Source: Micromonospora sp. WMMD1082 (GTDB taxonomy: Bacteria; Actinomycetota; Actinomycetes; Mycobacteriales; Micromonosporaceae). From it: a stretch of DNA of 64,000 bases. The stretch is taken from contig NZ_JARUBM010000002.1 in assembly GCF_029626175.1 (NCBI RefSeq), positions 2,621,001 through 2,685,000 of the forward strand, in the 5' to 3' direction. Both the position numbers and the translations under genes were made by a program. Of this stretch, positions 24,431-32,899 are shown in pieces. The notes under the pieces are model-generated. The model had not been told where the DNA came from. It saw only the letters and a program-made list of their open reading frames with translations, and ran no database searches. Every line of letters starts with the position of its first letter. Within the stretch, counting starts at the first letter, position 1.

Positions 24431-24564
24431 TCCCCGCCGGCGCCGGCCGGACCCGGCGGCGACCCACCCCGATCTCGGCCCACGCCGATCACGGCCAACC
24501 GTCGTCCCGCCCACCGGTCAACGGAGTGAACTGGGTCACTGGGCGCAACGACGACGCCGTTCGG

Positions 24565-24585
24565 CGCCCCCGACTACCGGGGGCG
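24565..24585 (+). terminator. Hairpin followed by T-rich stretch
   Basis: CGCCCCC / GGGGGCG stem with 7-nt loop and a CTTTTC tract 13 bases downstream, between the flavin reductase and the DUF485 gene. TACCGT near 24631 may be the promoter of the downstream operon. Confidence 0.5.
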
Positions 24586-24666
24586 GATCTCGACCTTTTC
24601 CGGCGGGGAGCGCGCTTCCTACCGTGCGCGAAACTCCTGACGCCTGTGAAGGTGGTGATCCACAAG

Positions 24667-25020
24667 ATGTCCACGGACACACCCGCTCCCACGCCGACCG
24701 ATTCGGTGCCGGAGCGGTACCTCGCGGTCCAACGGTCGGACGAGTTCGCCGGGCTACGCCGCGCGCTGCGCGGTTTCGTCTTCCCGATGACCATCGCGTT
24801 CTTCCTGTGGTACGCGCTCTACGTGATCCTCTCCGCGTACGCGCGAGGCTTCATGGGCACGCAACTCTTCGGCAGCAACATCAACGTGGCGCTGGTCTTC
24901 GGCCTGCTCCAGTTCGTCTCGACCTTCCTCATCGCCTGGTTCTACTCCCGGTACGCCGACCGGAAGATCGACCCGGTGGCCGACAAGATCCGCGACGAGT
25001 TGACCGGAGGTGACTCGTGA
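24667..25020 (+). CDS. DUF485 domain protein, symporter partner
   Basis: 117 residues from ATG 24667, preceded by AAGGTGGTGAT at good spacing; a GTG at 24646 is possible. Two membrane helices: FPMTIAFFLWYALYVILSAY and NVALVFGLLQFVSTFLIAWF, with the DUF485 features 'YARGFM' between them and 'YSRYADRKIDPVADKIR' after. It overlaps the symporter gene by four bases (GTGA). By analogy with YjcH-ActP, an accessory of the acetate symporter. Confidence 0.9.
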   Translation: MSTDTPAPTPTDSVPERYLAVQRSDEFAGLRRALRGFVFPMTIAFFLWYALYVILSAYARGFMGTQLFGSNINVALVFGLLQFVSTFLIAWFYSRYADRKIDPVADKIRDELTGGDS

Positions 25021-26693
25021 TCTCGACGATCCTCGCGGCAGAGGCGGGCAACACCACCGCCCGCAACCTGACCATCGTGCTCTTCCTGGCCTTCGTGGCC
25101 GCCACCCTGGGCATCACGATCTGGGCCAGCCGGCAGACCAAGACGGCCACCGACTTCTACGCCGGTGGTCGGTCGTTCTCCGGTTTCCAGAACGGCATGG
25201 CGATCGGCGGCGACTACATGTCGGCCGCGTCCTTCCTCGGCATCGCCGGCATCATCGCGCTCTACGGCTACGACGGCTTCCTGTACTCGATCGGCTTCCT
25301 GGTCGCCTGGCTGGTGGCGCTGCTGCTGGTCGCGGAGCTGCTGCGGAACTCGGGCCGGTACACGATGGCCGACGTGCTGGCGTTCCGGATGCGCCAGCGT
25401 CCGGTGCGTACGGCGGCGGCGGTCTCCACCATCACGGTGTCGATCTTCTACCTGCTGGCCCAGATGGTCGGCGCGGGCGCCCTGGTGGCACTGCTGCTCG
25501 GCATCCGTCCCGGCACCACCTTCCTGGGCATGGGCGCGGACACCGCCAAGGTGGCGACGATCATCCTGGTCGGCGCCCTGATGATCATCTACGTGACCGT
25601 GGGTGGCATGAAGGGCACCACGTACGTGCAGATCGTCAAGGCGTTCCTGCTGATGGGCGGCGCGCTGCTGATGACCCTGCTGGTGCTGGCCAAGTACAAG
25701 TTCAACCTGTCGTCGCTGCTCGGTGACGCGGCGGCGAGTTCCGGCCAGGGAACCGCCTTCCTGGAACCCGGGCTACGGTACGGCGTCGAAGTCGCCGGGA
25801 ACGCGACACAGACCTTCTACAACAAGGTCGACCTGCTCTCCCTCGGCATCGCACTGGTGCTCGGCACCGCCGGTCTGCCGCACATCCTGATCCGCTTCTA
25901 CACCGTGCCGACGGCGAAGGCGGCCCGTAAGAGCGTGCTCTGGGCGATCGGCATCATCGGCTCCTTCTACCTGCTCACGCTGGCGCTCGGCTTCGGCGCG
26001 GCGGCGCTGGTCGGCGGCGACGCCATCCGGGAGCAGGACGCGGCGGGGAACACCGCCGCTCCACAGTTGGCCGAGGCGCTCGGTATCGACTTCTTCGGCG
26101 GCGAGCTAGGCGGCGCGGCGATGCTGGCGATCATCGCAGCGGTCGCCTTCGCCACCATCCTGGCGGTGGTCGCCGGGTTGACCCTGGCCTCGTCGTCCAG
26201 CCTGGCGCACGACTTCTACGCCAACGTGGTCAAGCGGGGCAACGCGTCGGAGCGGCAGGAGGTGACCGTCGCCCGGATCTCCGCGCTGGTGATCGGCGCG
26301 GTCGCCATCACGCTGTCGATCTTCGCGCAGAACCTGAACGTGGCGTTCCTGGTGGCACTGGCCTTCGCGGTGGCCGCCTCCGGCAACCTGCCGGCGATCC
26401 TCTACAGCCTGTTCTGGAAGCGGTTCAACACCTCCGGCGCGGTGTGGGCGATCTACGGCGGCCTGCTGGCCGCGGTGCTGCTGGTGTTCTTCTCGCCGGT
26501 GGTCTCCGGCGCGCCGACGGCGATGTTCCCGGACCACGACTGGCAGTGGTTCCCGCTGTCCAACCCGGGCATCCTGTCCATCCCGTTCGGCTTCCTCTGC
26601 GGCTGGATCGGGACCGTCATCTCGAAGGAGAGCGACGAGGAGAAGTACGCCGAGTTGGAGGTGCGCGCGCTCACCGGAGCCGGCGCGCACTGA
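25017..26693 (+). CDS. Cation acetate symporter, ActP-like (second copy)
   Basis: 558 residues beginning at GTG 25017. About 13 membrane helices; motifs ATDFYAGGRSFSGFQNGMAIGG, DYMSAASFLGIAG, GTAGLPHILIRFYTVPTAKAARKS and SSSSLAHDFYANVVKRG identify the ActP subgroup of sodium:solute symporters. Expected substrate acetate or a short carboxylate. This copy has a clear DUF485 partner and a strong downstream terminator, so the pair is a self-contained operon, independent of the LytTR-linked copy at 19.7 kb. Confidence 0.94.
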   Translation: MISTILAAEAGNTTARNLTIVLFLAFVAATLGITIWASRQTKTATDFYAGGRSFSGFQNGMAIGGDYMSAASFLGIAGIIALYGYDGFLYSIGFLVAWLVALLLVAELLRNSGRYTMADVLAFRMRQRPVRTAAAVSTITVSIFYLLAQMVGAGALVALLLGIRPGTTFLGMGADTAKVATIILVGALMIIYVTVGGMKGTTYVQIVKAFLLMGGALLMTLLVLAKYKFNLSSLLGDAAASSGQGTAFLEPGLRYGVEVAGNATQTFYNKVDLLSLGIALVLGTAGLPHILIRFYTVPTAKAARKSVLWAIGIIGSFYLLTLALGFGAAALVGGDAIREQDAAGNTAAPQLAEALGIDFFGGELGGAAMLAIIAAVAFATILAVVAGLTLASSSSLAHDFYANVVKRGNASERQEVTVARISALVIGAVAITLSIFAQNLNVAFLVALAFAVAASGNLPAILYSLFWKRFNTSGAVWAIYGGLLAAVLLVFFSPVVSGAPTAMFPDHDWQWFPLSNPGILSIPFGFLCGWIGTVISKESDEEKYAELEVRALTGAGAH

Positions 26694-26718
26694 CCGCCCC
26701 GGAGTAACAGTGTTGATA

Positions 26719-26756
26719 GGGGCCCCCGGTATACGCCAGGCGTAACCGGGGGCCCC
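26719..26756 (+). terminator. Strong hairpin terminator
   Basis: 12-bp stem GGGGCCCCCGGT / ACCGGGGGCCCC with a further inner TACGCC / GGCGTA pairing, followed by TCCTTAT. Ends the ActP operon; its tail runs into the promoter of the epimerase gene. Confidence 0.85.
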
Positions 26757-26762
26757 TCCTTA

Positions 26763-26768
26763 TAGGCT
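26763..26768 (+). promoter_or_regulatory. -10-like hexamer TAGGCT
   Basis: 7 nt before the epimerase ATG and only 7 bases after the terminator stem. Confidence 0.55.
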
Positions 26769-26775
26769 GGCCGGT

Positions 26776-27750
26776 ATGAAGGTTGAGCAGCGTTTCGGCC
26801 CCGGTCACCGCATCCTGGTCACCGGCGGGGCCGGCTTCGTCCCGTCGCATCTGGTGGACTCCCTGGTCGAGCGTGGCTGCACCGTGGTCGCGCTGGACAA
26901 CTTCGTCACCGGGTCGAAGGAGAACGTCGCCCACCTGCTCGACACGCCGACCTTCGCCCTCGTGGAGGCCGACGTCTCCAACGGGCTGCCGGCCCACCCG
27001 GCCCTGGCGGAGCGGTTCGACGCGATCCTGCACATGGCCTCCCCGGCCAGCCCGACCGACTTCGAGAAGCTGCCGGTGGAGATCCTCCGGGTCGGCTCCG
27101 TGGCCACCCTGCACCTGCTGGAGCGGGCCGCCACCGACGGCGCCCGGTTCCTGCTGGCCTCCACCTCCGAGGCGTACGGCGACCCGAAGGAGCACCCGCA
27201 GCGGGAGACGTACTGGGGCAACGTCAACCCGATCGGCGTCCGGAGCGTCTACGACGAGGCCAAGCGCTTCGCCGAGGCCGCGACGATGGCGTACCGCCGC
27301 AGTCGCGGTGTGGACACCGCCATCGTGCGGATCTTCAACACCTTCGGGCCGCGGATGCGGCCGGACGACGGTCGTGCCATCCCGACCTTCATCTCCCAGG
27401 CGCTGCGGGGCGAGTCGCTCACCGTGCACGGCACCGGCGACCAGACCCGGTCGATCTGCTACGTCTCCGATCTCGTCCGGGGCATCCTCCTGCTGCTGGA
27501 CTCGACCGAGAGTGGGCCGGTGAACTGCGGTACCGAGCACGAGGTGAGCATGCGGGAGCTGGCCGAGACGATCGTGGCGCTCTGCGACAGCAAGTCGGCG
27601 GTGACGTACATCACGCGCGGCTCGGACGACCCGGAGATGCGCCGGCCGGACCTCACCCTCGCCCGGGAACTGCTCGGGTACGAGCCCGCCGTCCCGGCGG
27701 AGGAGGGCCTGCGACGCACGATCGAGCACTTCCGGGGCCGGGCAGGGTAA
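26776..27750 (+). CDS. NAD-dependent epimerase/dehydratase, UDP-glucuronate decarboxylase-like
   Basis: 324-residue extended SDR. The nucleotide loop is TGGAGFVPSHLVD: the usual GxxGxxG has proline at the third glycine, which is unusual. Catalytic YDEAKRFAEA (Tyr-x3-Lys) is intact, with TSEAYGDP and RIFNTFGPRM nearby and the C-terminal RRPDLTLARELLGYEP typical of UDP-xylose synthase/UDP-glucuronate decarboxylases. Likely makes a UDP-sugar for envelope glycans. It stands just upstream of three LCP ligases, which attach polymers to peptidoglycan. Confidence 0.88.
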   Translation: MKVEQRFGPGHRILVTGGAGFVPSHLVDSLVERGCTVVALDNFVTGSKENVAHLLDTPTFALVEADVSNGLPAHPALAERFDAILHMASPASPTDFEKLPVEILRVGSVATLHLLERAATDGARFLLASTSEAYGDPKEHPQRETYWGNVNPIGVRSVYDEAKRFAEAATMAYRRSRGVDTAIVRIFNTFGPRMRPDDGRAIPTFISQALRGESLTVHGTGDQTRSICYVSDLVRGILLLLDSTESGPVNCGTEHEVSMRELAETIVALCDSKSAVTYITRGSDDPEMRRPDLTLARELLGYEPAVPAEEGLRRTIEHFRGRAG

Positions 27751-27805
27751 CCGCCCATGACACGGCGCGGAGCCCGCGCTGAGGGCGGCACTGGCCCGGG
27801 CTGCG

Positions 27806-27811
27806 TACCCT
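27806..27811 (+). promoter_or_regulatory. -10-like hexamer TACCCT
   Basis: 7 nt before the ATG of the first LCP gene. Confidence 0.45.
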
Positions 27812-27818
27812 GAGTTAC

Positions 27819-29051
27819 ATGTCAGCAACCATCCCCGCCGCACTGCCGGCCCCTCACCTGCACCGCGGCAGCGCCGGACGCGCGTCGGTGCCGAGCCCGG
27901 GCCGGGGCGGTGGACGGGCCGGCCAGGCGGCCGAGACCCGGTGGTACCCCGCGTACGACGAGGAGCCGGTCGCTCCCGGCGGACCGGGCGGGCCGCGCGG
28001 GCCGGTGGGGCCGGGTGGCCCCGGTGGCGGCCCACCGCCGCGGGGTCGGCGGCCGCGCTGGCGCCGCATGGCGCTGGTGGCCGGCGTCGCCGTGCTGGCG
28101 CTGGCCCTGATCTTCGGCACCGGCGCCTGGTTCTACGCCCGCAACCTCGACAACAACCTGGCCCGGACGGACCCGTTCTCGGAGATCACCGGCGGTCGAC
28201 CGGCCAAGGCCGTAGACGGCGCGCTGAACATCCTGATGGTGGGCACCGACTCGCGGGATCCGGACGCGCCGATGGACCGGCCCGGCGAGTGGCGGGCCGA
28301 CACGATCATCGTCATGCACATCCCCGCCGACCACAAAGAGGCGTACCTCGTCTCCATCCCGCGGGATCTGTACGTGCCGATCCCCGAGAGCGCCGGCGCC
28401 GGGTGCGAGACCGGCCAGCGACGCAAGATCAACGCAGCGTTCGCGTTCGGCGGGCTACCGCTGGCGGTACGCACCGTCGAGTGCTTCACCGACGTGCACA
28501 TCGACCACGTCATGGCGATCGACTTCGGCGGTTTCAAGCAGGTCACCGACGCGCTCGGCGGGGTGGATCTCGAGGTGGAGCGGACCATCACCTCGATCCA
28601 CAAGCCGTACCGGAAGTTCACCAAGGGCACCAACCACATGAACGGCACCGAGGCGCTGGACTGGATCCGCCAGCGCAAGCAGTTCCCGGACGGCGACTTC
28701 GCCCGGATGCGCCACCAGCAGGAGTTCCTGCGGGCCCTGATGGACAAGGCGGCGAGCACGGGCACGCTGACCAACCCGAAGAAGCTCAACGACTTCCTCC
28801 GGTCGGTGACCGACGCGGTCACGGTCGACCAGGGCTTCTCGCTGACCGACATGGCCGTGCAGTTCCGCAACCTGCGCGGCCACAACCTGACCTTCGTCAC
28901 CAGCCCGCACCTGGGCAGCCAGACCATCAACGGTGAGTCGGTGGTCGTCTCCGACCGGGAGAACGCCCTGGCCATGTACCGGGCGATGTCGGCGGACACG
29001 ATGGCCGACTGGATGCGGGCCAACAAGCAGTCGGCCGCCGACAACGGCTGA
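27819..29051 (+). CDS. LytR-CpsA-Psr (LCP) family protein, first copy
   Basis: 410 residues. A long Pro/Gly-rich cytoplasmic head (to about residue 80) precedes one membrane helix (MALVVAGVAVLALALIFGTG region). The LCP domain follows with MVGTDSRDPDAPMDRP, DTIIVMHIPADHKEAYLVSIPRDLYVPIP, INAAFAFGG, VMAIDFGGFKQVTDALGGVDL and RQRKQFPDGDFARMRHQQEFL, containing the conserved Arg and Asp residues that bind the pyrophosphate of the lipid-linked substrate. It transfers undecaprenyl-linked polymers onto peptidoglycan at the outer face of the membrane. Confidence 0.93.
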   Translation: MSATIPAALPAPHLHRGSAGRASVPSPGRGGGRAGQAAETRWYPAYDEEPVAPGGPGGPRGPVGPGGPGGGPPPRGRRPRWRRMALVAGVAVLALALIFGTGAWFYARNLDNNLARTDPFSEITGGRPAKAVDGALNILMVGTDSRDPDAPMDRPGEWRADTIIVMHIPADHKEAYLVSIPRDLYVPIPESAGAGCETGQRRKINAAFAFGGLPLAVRTVECFTDVHIDHVMAIDFGGFKQVTDALGGVDLEVERTITSIHKPYRKFTKGTNHMNGTEALDWIRQRKQFPDGDFARMRHQQEFLRALMDKAASTGTLTNPKKLNDFLRSVTDAVTVDQGFSLTDMAVQFRNLRGHNLTFVTSPHLGSQTINGESVVVSDRENALAMYRAMSADTMADWMRANKQSAADNG

Positions 29052-29096
29052 TCACGGATCGTGGTGACGGGCCGGCCGGGCCCGGTGTGACCGATC

Positions 29097-29130
29097 GGCC
29101 GAACGTCCACTTTGATCTGGACTTTCGGCC
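29097..29130 (+). terminator. Hairpin after the first LCP gene
   Basis: 13-bp stem GGCCGAACGTCCA / TGGACTTTCGGCC (one mismatch) with an 8-nt loop, 46 bases past the stop. Confidence 0.5.
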
Positions 29131-29188
29131 AAACCAGCAGGATGGCGTGGCGAGGAACGCCAGCTGAACGTCAGGCGAACTCGCCACC

Positions 29189-29209
29189 ACGCGTACGCGT
29201 ACGTACAGT
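29189..29209 (+). promoter_or_regulatory. Palindromic ACGCGTACGCGT with adjacent TACAGT
   Basis: ACGCGTACGCGTACGT runs from 29189 and leads directly into TACAGT (29204-29209), the best -10 candidate for the second LCP gene 40 bases downstream. The palindrome could be an operator overlapping the promoter spacer. Confidence 0.35.
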
Positions 29210-29248
29210 GTTCCCGCCCCCCAAACGCGAACACGAGCTGGAGCACGA

Positions 29249-30442
29249 ATGCCGGTTCACAGCCCCTCCCTGCTCGATCCGCCGCGTGCGTCCACCACCC
29301 CGCCGACCCCCGCCGAGACCGCGGTGCCGGGCAAGTCCGGAAAGAAGGGGCGCCCCCGGCGCAGGGACCCGCTCTGGGCCCGGCTCACCGTGGTGTTCGG
29401 CGCCGTGCTGATGATGACCAGTGGTCTGGCCATCGTCGGCAGCAAGGCGGTGATCAGTCAGGCCACCGGCAGCATCTCCCAGCGCAACCTGCTCGGCGAC
29501 GCGGGCAAGACGAGCGCGGAGGGCGGGGCCGACCTCAAGGGCCCGATCGACCTGTTGCTGCTGGGTGTGGACGCCCGGGAGCGGTGGGCGGCCGACGACG
29601 TCCGGGCGGACAGCATCATCGTGCTGCACATCCCGGCCACCCACGACCAGGCCTACCTGATCTCGATCCCCCGGGACACCGAGGTGCAGATCCCGCCGTT
29701 CCCCAAGACCGGGTACCCGGGCGGCGCCGGCAAGATCAACGGGGCCTTCCAGGCCGGCGCGCGCAACGACGGCGGCTGGGAGGGCGGGGCGCAGCTGATG
29801 GCCCAGACGATCAAGCGGATGACCGGGGTCAGCTTCGACGGCGCCGCGATCATCAACTTCGGCGGGTTCAAGAACGTCATCGACGCCCTCGGTTCGGTGC
29901 GCATCTGCGTCAAGCAGGAGGTCAAGTCGCACCACATGTCGTACGTCGACGGCAAGCCGATGTGGAACGCCGACGCCAAAAAGACCGGCAAGCCGCGAAC
30001 CCCGGTGGTGCACGAGAAGGGCTGCCGGGAGATGGAGGGCTGGGCCGCCCTGGACTTCTCCCGCCAGCGTTACGGCCTGAAGAACAGCGACTACGACCGC
30101 CAGCAGAACCAGCAGCAGTTGATCAAGGCGATGGCCAAGAAGGCGACGCAGAACGGCAGCCTGACCAACCCGGTCAAGCTGAACGAGCTGATCAAGGCGG
30201 CCGGCCAGGCGTTCATCCTGGACACCGGGGGCGTCTCGGTGGAGGACTTCGTCTTCACCATGCGCGGGATCACCGGCAACGAACTGATCATGCTGAAGAC
30301 CAACGGCGGCACGTACAACGCCAGGGGCAACGGCAACGAGGCGCTGAGCGAGCAGACCCTGGACATGTTCCGCGCGGTACGGCAGGACAAGCTCGCCGAG
30401 TTCGTCTTCTACAACCCCGAGGTGATCTCTTCCCGGAAGTGA
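29249..30442 (+). CDS. LCP family protein, second copy
   Basis: 397 residues with ATG 29249 and GGAG 8 nt upstream. Short basic head, a membrane helix at about residues 48-68, then the LCP domain: LLLLGVDARERWAADDVRADS, IIVLHIPATHDQAYLISIPRDTEVQIPPFP, KINGAFQAGAR, AIINFGGFKNVIDALGSVRICV, DFSRQRYGLKNSDYDRQQNQQQL. All signature arginines and aspartates are present. About 30-40% alike by eye to its two neighbours, consistent with tandem duplication. Function as above; the separate promoter suggests independent control. Confidence 0.93.
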   Translation: MPVHSPSLLDPPRASTTPPTPAETAVPGKSGKKGRPRRRDPLWARLTVVFGAVLMMTSGLAIVGSKAVISQATGSISQRNLLGDAGKTSAEGGADLKGPIDLLLLGVDARERWAADDVRADSIIVLHIPATHDQAYLISIPRDTEVQIPPFPKTGYPGGAGKINGAFQAGARNDGGWEGGAQLMAQTIKRMTGVSFDGAAIINFGGFKNVIDALGSVRICVKQEVKSHHMSYVDGKPMWNADAKKTGKPRTPVVHEKGCREMEGWAALDFSRQRYGLKNSDYDRQQNQQQLIKAMAKKATQNGSLTNPVKLNELIKAAGQAFILDTGGVSVEDFVFTMRGITGNELIMLKTNGGTYNARGNGNEALSEQTLDMFRAVRQDKLAEFVFYNPEVISSRK

Positions 30443-30492
30443 CCGGCGGTGGCGATACCGGGAAACCGCCGTCACCCTCCGTGAACCTTTCG

Positions 30493-30498
30493 TAGCCT
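30493..30498 (+). promoter_or_regulatory. -10-like hexamer TAGCCT
   Basis: 8 nt before GTG 30507; decides the start of the third LCP gene. Confidence 0.5.
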
Positions 30499-30506
30499 GA
30501 CATGAG

Positions 30507-31574
30507 GTGGATTCATGTCGCTCCGGGAGGGACGTCACGGCCAGGACGGGACGGGCAGCCGGAAAGCGGGCATCGGGAGGTCGTTCCCGGAGCCCGCGCT
30601 GGGCCCGCGTACTGCTCGGGACCGGGCTGGCGGTGGTGCTGCTGGCCACGCTCGCCGTGGTCGGCATCCGGGTGCTCGCCGACCGGTACGAGCGCACCAT
30701 GACCCGGGAGGAACTGCTCGACCCGAGCGCCCGCATCGGCCGCACCGACCTGGACGGCCCGCTCAACTACCTGCTCGTCGGATCGGACCGCCGACCCGGT
30801 GACACCGGCCCGGAGCAGCGCACCGACACCATCCTGATCGTGCACGTGCCGGCCGGGCTGCGCGAGGGCTATCTGGTCTCCGTGCCACGCGACCTGCTGG
30901 TCACCATCCCGCCCGGCGGCGGCTACCCGGGCGGCGAAGACAAGATCAACACCGCCTACGAGTACGGCGGGGGCGGCCGGGACGGTGCCCAGCTGCTCTC
31001 GGCCACCCTGGCCCGGCTCACCGGGATCCGCTTCGACGGCGCCGCCCTGGTCGACTTCGCCGGTCTCCGCAACGTGATCGACCTGCTCGGCGGGATCGAC
31101 CTGTGCGTACGGGACGAGGTGCGCTCGATCCACACCGACCGCGTCTTCCACCCCGGCTGCCAGCGGATGGACGGTGCGCAGGCGCTGGACTACGTGCGGC
31201 AACGCTACGGCCTGCCGGGCGGGGACTACGACCGGCAGACCCACCAGCAGCAGTTGCTGGGGGCCATGCTCGCCCGGGCCGGCGAGACCCGGCTGCGCAC
31301 CGACCCGGTCCAGTTGCACCGGCTCATCCGGGCCGTCGGCGACTCGCTGACCGTGGACACGAACGGCGTACCCGTGGAGGATCTGCTGCTCGCGCTGCAC
31401 GGCCTCGCCACCGACGGGCTGCGCGGCGTACAGGTACCGTCCTACCCCCAGATGATCGACCAGGTCTCCTACGTCCGACTGGACAGCGGGGCCGAGGGGT
31501 TGTTCGAGGCGGTACGCGGCACCCGGATGCCGGAATGGGCCGGGGCCCATCCGCGCTGGGTGACCCGGATCTGA
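30507..31574 (+). CDS. LCP family protein, third copy
   Basis: 355 residues from GTG 30507. An Arg/Gly-rich head of about 35 residues, one membrane helix (VLLGTGLAVVLLATLAVVGI), then a complete LCP domain with LLVGSDRRPGDTGPEQRTDT, VSVPRDLLVTIPPGGGYPGGEDKINTAYEYGG, LVDFAGLRNVIDLLGGIDLCV and YVRQRYGLPGGDYDRQTHQQQLL. A paired cysteine set (LCVRDEVRS...HPGC) is shared with the second copy and may form an extracytoplasmic disulfide. Closer to the second copy than to the first. Confidence 0.92.
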   Translation: MDSCRSGRDVTARTGRAAGKRASGGRSRSPRWARVLLGTGLAVVLLATLAVVGIRVLADRYERTMTREELLDPSARIGRTDLDGPLNYLLVGSDRRPGDTGPEQRTDTILIVHVPAGLREGYLVSVPRDLLVTIPPGGGYPGGEDKINTAYEYGGGGRDGAQLLSATLARLTGIRFDGAALVDFAGLRNVIDLLGGIDLCVRDEVRSIHTDRVFHPGCQRMDGAQALDYVRQRYGLPGGDYDRQTHQQQLLGAMLARAGETRLRTDPVQLHRLIRAVGDSLTVDTNGVPVEDLLLALHGLATDGLRGVQVPSYPQMIDQVSYVRLDSGAEGLFEAVRGTRMPEWAGAHPRWVTRI

Positions 31575-31662
31575 GCCGTCGGCCCGCCCGGCGGGGGACC
31601 GCCGGCCGAGCCCGGAACCGGCGGCCCGGCCCGCCGACCGCACCGGTCACCGGGACGGGTTC

Positions 31663-31668
31663 TAGGCT
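31663..31668 (+). promoter_or_regulatory. -10-like hexamer TAGGCT
   Basis: 8 nt before GTG 31677; supports that start over TTG 31668. Confidence 0.5.
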
Positions 31669-31676
31669 TGGTACCC

Positions 31677-32012
31677 GTGTTCGGACCTCAGATACCCACC
31701 GTGACCGTTCCCGAGATCACCGACGAGACGTACCTGCTCGACGTCCGGGAGGACGACGAGTGGGCCGCCGGCCACGCACCCGGCGCCCACCACCTGCCGA
31801 TGATGGAGCTGCCGGCCCGCCTGGCCGAGGTCCCCACCGATCGGGACGTGGCCGTCATCTGCCGCTCCGGCGGGCGCTCCGCCCAGGTCGTCGCGTACCT
31901 CATGCGCAACGGTTGGGACCAGGTGCGCAACGTTGCCGGCGGGATGGGCGACTGGGCGGCCGCCGGGCGGCCGGTGACCGGCTCGGACGGGCAGCCGGGC
32001 CGGGTCCTGTAG
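31677..32012 (+). CDS. Rhodanese-like sulfurtransferase domain protein
   Basis: 111 residues from GTG 31677. Single rhodanese domain: YLLDVREDDEWAAGHAPGAHHLPM, then the active-site loop ICRSGGRSAQVVAYL with the catalytic cysteine followed by R-S-G-G-R-S, and NVAGGMGDWAAAGRPV. It can carry a persulfide for sulfur transfer or act in redox homeostasis. The glycerophosphodiesterase gene starts 11 bases downstream, so they are likely co-transcribed without an obvious functional link. Confidence 0.93.
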   Translation: MFGPQIPTVTVPEITDETYLLDVREDDEWAAGHAPGAHHLPMMELPARLAEVPTDRDVAVICRSGGRSAQVVAYLMRNGWDQVRNVAGGMGDWAAAGRPVTGSDGQPGRVL

Positions 32013-32023
32013 GGCTCCCGCCG

Positions 32024-32815
32024 ATGGACGGCCCACTCGTCTTCGCACACCGTGGCGCGTCGTACGACCTGCCGGAGCACACCCTCGCCGCCTACCTGCG
32101 CGCCCTCGACGAGGGCGCCGACGGGCTGGAGTGTGACGTCCGGCTGACCCGCGACGGGCACCTCGTCTGCGTACACGATCGCCGGCTGGACCGGACCAGC
32201 AACGGCCGCGGGCTGGTCAGCGCCCGCACCCTCGGCGAGTTGGAGCAGCTCGACTTCGGCTCCTGGCATCCGGGCGGCGTACCGGCCGACGGCGACGAGG
32301 TGCTCGACGACTCGCACACCCGGCTGCTCACCCTCGAACGGCTGCTGGAGGCCGTCCTCGGCGCCGGCCGCCCCGTCCGGCTGCTGGTGGAGACGAAACA
32401 CCCGTCCCGCTACGGCGGGAACGTGGAGCGCCGGCTGGTCGCCCTGCTGCGCCGGTACGGGCTGGCCGAACCGCGTCCCGGCGCCCCGGTGACGGTCACC
32501 GTGATGTCCTTCTCCCCGCTGGCCGTACGCCGGATGCGGATGCTGGCTCCCGCGCTGCCGACCGTGCTGCTGCTGGAGGTGCTGCCCCGCTGGATGAGCC
32601 TGGGTCGGCTGCCGTTCGGTGCCGGCATCGCCGGCCCGGGGATCGCGCTGGTCCGGGCCCGCCCCGCGCTGGTGCCGGCGCTGCGGGCCGCTGGCAACCA
32701 GGTCTACGTCTGGACGGTGAACGAGCCGGCCGACCTCGACCTCGTGACGGGCATCGGGGTGGACGGCGTGATCACCGATCGTCCGGCGCACACTCTCGCC
32801 CGGCTGCGCCGGTAA
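32024..32815 (+). CDS. Glycerophosphodiester phosphodiesterase
   Basis: 263 residues, cytosolic (no signal peptide). Core motifs: FAHRGASYDLPEHTLAAY with the catalytic His, GADGLECDVRLTRDGHLVCVHDRRLDRTS containing the E-x-D metal ligands and second His, LVETKHPS, and the C-terminal VYVWTVNEPADLDLVTGIGVDGVITDRP. Hydrolyses glycerophosphodiesters to an alcohol plus glycerol-3-phosphate. Complete and normal length. Second gene of the rhodanese unit. Confidence 0.94.
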   Translation: MDGPLVFAHRGASYDLPEHTLAAYLRALDEGADGLECDVRLTRDGHLVCVHDRRLDRTSNGRGLVSARTLGELEQLDFGSWHPGGVPADGDEVLDDSHTRLLTLERLLEAVLGAGRPVRLLVETKHPSRYGGNVERRLVALLRRYGLAEPRPGAPVTVTVMSFSPLAVRRMRMLAPALPTVLLLEVLPRWMSLGRLPFGAGIAGPGIALVRARPALVPALRAAGNQVYVWTVNEPADLDLVTGIGVDGVITDRPAHTLARLRR

Positions 32816-32899
32816 GCGCGACCGGCAACACCGGCGGTGGAGGCGAGGCGGGCCGCTCGGGGGTGCGCGGAAACGCGACCGGCAGGGCACACTCGGGTC

